A stretch of 64,000 bases of DNA from Spirillospora albida (GTDB taxonomy: Bacteria > Actinomycetota > Actinomycetes > Streptosporangiales > Streptosporangiaceae). Positions 60,922-64,000 of the stretch are shown piece by piece (within the stretch, counting starts at the first letter, position 1; each line of letters starts with the position of its first letter). The stretch is taken from contig NZ_JOFJ01000009.1 in the NCBI RefSeq assembly GCF_000718255.1, positions 124,001-188,000 of the forward strand, written 5' to 3'. A program made the position numbers and the translations under genes. The notes below the pieces were generated by a model. The model ran no database searches and was not told the DNA's origin. It saw only the letters and a list, made by a program, of their open reading frames with translations.

Positions 60922-61830
60922 ATGGCCGAGGTCACGTCCACGCGGCGGGAGTCGCCGCCATCGATGATCGAGCGGATGACCCTGATCCTGGACGCGTTCA
61001 GCGGCCCCTCGGCCCGGCTCACCTTGGAGGACGTCGCGCGCCGCACCGGGCTCCCGCGCTCCACCGCGCACCGCATCCTGGACCAGCTCGTCCGGCAGCG
61101 CTGGCTCGCGCACCACTCCTTCGGCTATGGCCTCGGGCAGCGCGCGCTCGGCCTCGGCGGGCAGGACGGCGGGCACGGCAAGATCCGCGAGGCCGCCGCG
61201 CCGATGCTGCACCAGCTCCAGGTCACCACCGGGCTCGTCGCGCACCTCGCGGTCCTCGACGGCGCCGAGGTCTTCTACCTCGACAAGCTCGGCGGACGGC
61301 TCGCCACGTCGGTGCCGTCCCGCGTCGGCGGCCGCGTGCCCGCGCACGGCACCGCGCTCGGCAAGGCCATGCTCGCCTGGCTGGAGCCCGAGCAGGTGGA
61401 CGTCCTGCTCGGCGGCGAGATCAGCCGGTTCACCAGCCGCACCATCGGCGAGCTCGGCACCCTGCACCAGGAGCTGCACCGGATCCGGCAGCGCCGCGGC
61501 CTCGCGTTCGAGCGCGGCGAGTCGTTCCCCGGCATCGCGTGCGTGGCCGCCGCGATCCGCGGCGCGGAGGGCCCGGTCGCCGGCATCTCCCTGGTCGGCG
61601 ACATCCACACCCCCTTGGAGAACGTCGCGCCGCTGGTCGTCACCGCCGCGCGCGAGGCGTCCCAGGTGCTGTTCCCGGGCCAGGCGGCCGTGCGCCGCCG
61701 CCCGCCGCGCGCGTCCGCCGTGCCGCGCGCCCGCCGCCCGCAGCCGGGCGGGGCGGAGGAGGACGCGACCTGGTCGCCCGAGACGATGAACCGCCTCATG
61801 GCCGTCGACTCCCGCGGCGACTGGATGTGA
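60922..61830 (+). CDS. IclR-family transcriptional regulator
   Basis: 302 residues. An N-terminal winged helix (L-T-L-E-D-V-A-R-R-T-G-L-P-R-S-T-A-H-R) is followed by the IclR effector domain (L-H-Q-L-Q-V-T-T-G-L-V-A-H-L and R-V-G-G-R-V-P-A-H-G-T-A-L-G-K). The C-terminus is extended by a basic, Pro-rich tail. ATG 60922 has GGAG five bases upstream, better than the GTG one codon earlier. Divergent from the LLM gene and next to steroid-ring genes, it may control one or both. Confidence 0.9.
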   Translation: MAEVTSTRRESPPSMIERMTLILDAFSGPSARLTLEDVARRTGLPRSTAHRILDQLVRQRWLAHHSFGYGLGQRALGLGGQDGGHGKIREAAAPMLHQLQVTTGLVAHLAVLDGAEVFYLDKLGGRLATSVPSRVGGRVPAHGTALGKAMLAWLEPEQVDVLLGGEISRFTSRTIGELGTLHQELHRIRQRRGLAFERGESFPGIACVAAAIRGAEGPVAGISLVGDIHTPLENVAPLVVTAAREASQVLFPGQAAVRRRPPRASAVPRARRPQPGGAEEDATWSPETMNRLMAVDSRGDWM

Positions 61831-61845
61831 GCCCGGCAGGTGAGG

Positions 61846-62421
61846 TCAGCCCCAGCCCCAGCGGTCGCCCCGGCCCCACGGGTCGGGGGCGATCGGGGCG
61901 TCCGGCTCGTTCACCCCGAAGCGGCTCCGGAAGAAGAGCATCGGACGGTCGGCGCGGTCCGGGAGGTGCAGGCCGAGCACGCGGCCGATGACGACGTCGT
62001 GGTCCCCGGCGCGGTGGACGGCGTGCACCTCGGCGTGGACGTTCAGCAGAACGTCCCGCAGCTGCGGGGTGCCCCACGCGGACAGGTCCCAGTCGAGGCC
62101 CTCGAACTTGGCGCCCTTGCTGGAACCGAACCGCCCGCACAGGTCGCGCTGGTCCTCGGCGAGGACGTTGACGCAGAAGCGCCCCGCCGACCGGATCCGG
62201 GGCCACGAGCGGCCGCGGTGGTCGGCGCAGAACAGGATGAGCGGCGGTTCGAGGGACACCGACGCGAACGACTGGCAGGCGAAGCCGACGGGCTCGCCGT
62301 CGTCCACGGCGGTGATCACGGTGACCCCGGTCGCGAACTCGGCCATCGCCCGGCGGAACTCGGCGGGGTCGGGGGAGCCGGCGGGGCCGGGGTCCGCGGA
62401 GATCACTGGCTCGGCTGTCAT
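61846..62421 (-). CDS. HsaB-like flavin reductase (steroid 3-HSA monooxygenase reductase component)
   Basis: 191 residues. It has the FMN-binding pattern V-G-F-A-C-Q-S-F-A-S-V-S-L-E-P-P-L-I-L-F-C and the later G-R-F-C-V-N-V-L-A-E-D-Q of the HsaB/HpaC family, very like mycobacterial HsaB in layout. It supplies reduced flavin to a two-component hydroxylase such as HsaA. The ATG at 62421 gives the family length; an ATG at 62517 with a GGAGG site would add 32 Pro-rich residues and cannot be ruled out. Divergent from the hydrolase gene. Confidence 0.83.
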   Translation of the reverse strand: MTAEPVISADPGPAGSPDPAEFRRAMAEFATGVTVITAVDDGEPVGFACQSFASVSLEPPLILFCADHRGRSWPRIRSAGRFCVNVLAEDQRDLCGRFGSSKGAKFEGLDWDLSAWGTPQLRDVLLNVHAEVHAVHRAGDHDVVIGRVLGLHLPDRADRPMLFFRSRFGVNEPDAPIAPDPWGRGDRWGWG

Positions 62422-62682
62422 CGCTCCACCTCTGGGCTGGTCGGGGGGCGCGGGCGGCGCCGGCGGCGGCCGTCGCGGCCCGGTTCCCGAATCAGGTCGG
62501 TACTGGAAGGTAGGCATGCGGTACCCCTCCGGCGCAAGGGGATCCCGTTGAGTGGAAGCAGGCCCCCCGCCGGCCGGCGGGAACGCTCCGCCGGTGCGCG
62601 TCCCGCTGATCGGGATCCTCCCTCGTGACCATGACCACGCGCTGATTACGTTCCCCGCAAGCCCCCTAGAGGATGAGAGACC

Positions 62683-63549
62683 ATGCCCACGGAGCTGACC
62701 CACGAGGCGACGGCGCGCGAACTCGCCACCGACCAGGGCATCCTGCGGTACCACGAGGCCGGCGACGGTCCGCCGCTGCTGATGCTGCACGGCTCCGGCC
62801 CCGGCGTGACCGGCTGGCGCAACTTCGGCGGCAACCTCGCCCGGTTCTCCGAGCACTTCCGGTGCCTCGTCCTGGAGCTGCCCGGCTTCGGGGTGAGCGA
62901 TCCCACCGGCGAGCACCCGATGCTCGGCGCGGGCCCCGCGGTGACCCGGTTCCTGGACGGGCTGGGCCTCGACCGGGTCGACGTCATCGGCAACTCGATG
63001 GGCGGCATCATCGGCACGCAGGTGGCGCTCGCCGCGCCGGACCGCGTGCGGCGGCTCGTCACGGTCGGCGGGATCGGCACGAACATCTTCAGCCCGGGTC
63101 CCGGCGAGGGCATCCGGCTGCTGATGGAGTTCACCGACGACCCGACCCGCGAGGGCCTCGTCCGGTGGCTGACCTCCATGGTCCACGACCCGGCCGTCGT
63201 CACCGAGGAGATGATCGAGGAGCGCTGGGCGCAGGCGACCGACCCCGACACGCTCGCCGCCGCGCGGCGCATGTACGGGTCGAAGGCGTTCGCGATGCGG
63301 GCGAAGGCGATGGCCGCCTCCGACGCCCCGCCGTACTGGGCGATGCTCCACAGGCTGAAGGCGCGCACCCTCATCACGTGGGGGCGGGACGACCGGGTCA
63401 GCCCGGTCGACATGTGCCTCGTCCCAATGCGGACGATCCCCGACGTGCAGGTCAACATTTTCCCCAATTGCGGGCACTGGGTGATGATCGAGCAGAAGGA
63501 CGCGTGGGAGTCCGCCGTCCTCGCGTTCCTCACCAGGAAGGACACCTGA
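62683..63549 (+). CDS. HsaD-like meta-cleavage product hydrolase
   Basis: 288 residues in the alpha/beta-hydrolase fold: H-G-S-G-P-G oxyanion loop, nucleophile G-N-S-M-G-G (Ser105), acid in W-G-R-D-D-R-V and catalytic His in N-C-G-H-W-V. It is close in layout and length to HsaD, which cleaves the ring-opened steroid 4,9-DSHA after HsaC. It could instead serve another aromatic pathway (BphD-like). The stop overlaps the ATG of the flavoprotein by one base. Confidence 0.85.
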   Translation: MPTELTHEATARELATDQGILRYHEAGDGPPLLMLHGSGPGVTGWRNFGGNLARFSEHFRCLVLELPGFGVSDPTGEHPMLGAGPAVTRFLDGLGLDRVDVIGNSMGGIIGTQVALAAPDRVRRLVTVGGIGTNIFSPGPGEGIRLLMEFTDDPTREGLVRWLTSMVHDPAVVTEEMIEERWAQATDPDTLAAARRMYGSKAFAMRAKAMAASDAPPYWAMLHRLKARTLITWGRDDRVSPVDMCLVPMRTIPDVQVNIFPNCGHWVMIEQKDAWESAVLAFLTRKDT

Positions 63550-64000
63550 TGAGCGAGCAGGGCGGCTGGGACGCCGAGTACGACCTCGTGATCGTGGGCA
63601 GCGGCGGCGGCGGGATGGCCGCCGCGCTGACCGCGGCCGACGCGGGCCTGAAGCCGCTGATCGTCGAGAAGGGCAAGCGGTTCGGCGGCTCCACGAGCAT
63701 CTCCGGCGGCGGGATCTGGATCCCGAACAACCCGGTGCTGAAGGCGAAGGGCCACGACGACAGCCGCGAGTCGATCCGCCGCTACCTGGACCTCCTCACC
63801 GAGGGCAAGGTCCCGGCGGCGCGGCTGGACGCGTTCGTCGACAACGGCCCGGCGGCGATGGAGCTGCTGTGCCGCAGCAAGTGGGTCCAGTTCTTCTGGA
63901 CCAAGGGGTACGCCGACTACCACCCCGAGCTGGAGGGCGGCCGCCCGCTGGGCCGGTCGATCGAGGCCAAGCCGTTCGACACCCGAAAGCTCGGCGAGGA
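63549..64000 (+). CDS. KstD-like FAD-binding dehydrogenase (3' truncated)
   Basis: First 150 residues of a flavoprotein: Y-D-L-V-I-V-G-S-G-G-G-G-M-A-A-A dinucleotide fold and F-G-G-S-T-S-I-S-G-G-G-I-W-I-P, a segment typical of 3-ketosteroid delta-1-dehydrogenase. KstD introduces the ring-A double bond that leads to B-ring opening. It runs past the window end. Coupled to the HsaD-like gene by a one-base overlap. Confidence 0.85.
   Translation, partial: MSEQGGWDAEYDLVIVGSGGGGMAAALTAADAGLKPLIVEKGKRFGGSTSISGGGIWIPNNPVLKAKGHDDSRESIRRYLDLLTEGKVPAARLDAFVDNGPAAMELLCRSKWVQFFWTKGYADYHPELEGGRPLGRSIEAKPFDTRKLGE

Noticed and set aside
62422..62682. KstR operator between the HsaB-like and HsaD-like genes
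   Set aside because: No AAC-N2-GTT core inverted repeat was found on either strand.

Overview
This is a window from a very GC-rich actinomycete genome. Start codons are ATG, GTG or TTG, genes overlap by ATGA, and Shine-Dalgarno sites are GGAGG-like. The gene content (a full mce lipid-import operon, WS/DGAT, Ag85-like esterases, F420-type LLM oxidoreductase, steroid-ring degradation genes and FxSxx-type RiPP genes) suggests a filamentous actinomycete such as Actinomadura or a relative. That taxonomic call is an inference from gene content.

Layout. 1-8.9 kb: a plus-strand mce operon (two YrbE permeases, the first cut by the window edge, six MCE proteins and a Mce-associated membrane protein), ended by a strong hairpin. 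9.0-10.5 kb: ribosomal protein S4 and a HugZ-like DUF2470 protein, divergent around a good DtxR/IdeR-type iron box. 10.5-28.9 kb: mostly single-gene metabolism: trans-sulfuration PLP enzyme, DUF5925 AAA ATPase, acyltransferase, uracil-DNA glycosylase, WS/DGAT, a DDAH-phosphatase-Nudix-like operon, dihydrolipoyl dehydrogenase, GalT, a propeller-like protein, a 47-codon ORF of unknown role, NADAR protein, LmeA-like protein and an FHA-FHA-ABC transporter. 28.9-32.5 kb: a three-subunit molybdenum hydroxylase of PaoABC type. 32.5-36.7 kb: CopD-CtaG fusion, ADP-ribosylglycohydrolase and an SPFH-like protein. 36.7-40.2 kb: an unusual minus-strand operon of a 2OG-Fe(II) oxygenase, a methyltransferase and a carnitine-type acyltransferase. 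40.4-48.3 kb: two divergent Ag85-like esterases, a second-type EF-G, an SCO6745-like protein and a Tat-exported FAD oxidoreductase preceded by a double operator-like palindrome.

48.3-59.3 kb is the most unusual part. A KAP-type membrane NTPase and an nSTAND1-TPR protein lie next to an FxSxx-COOH-type RiPP locus: a divergent precursor peptide, a NB-ARC/TPR protein (FxsT), an HExxH protein, a radical SAM/SPASM cyclophane maturase (FxsB), and an AAC(3)-like acetyltransferase gene carrying an apparent one-base deletion. The precursor lacks the FxSxx tail and offers Y-G-D or F-S-A as possible crosslink sites instead. Three different NTPase switch proteins beside one RiPP locus resemble the signalling or conflict islands of multicellular actinomycetes. 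This functional reading is inference.

59.4-64.0 kb: an LLM oxidoreductase/SnoaL-like pair, an IclR regulator, and a steroid-ring degradation block (HsaB-like flavin reductase divergent from an HsaD-like hydrolase and a truncated KstD-like flavoprotein). Together with the mce operon at the other end, this fits an organism that imports and degrades steroids. No tRNA, rRNA, CRISPR array, transposase, integrase or attachment site was seen.
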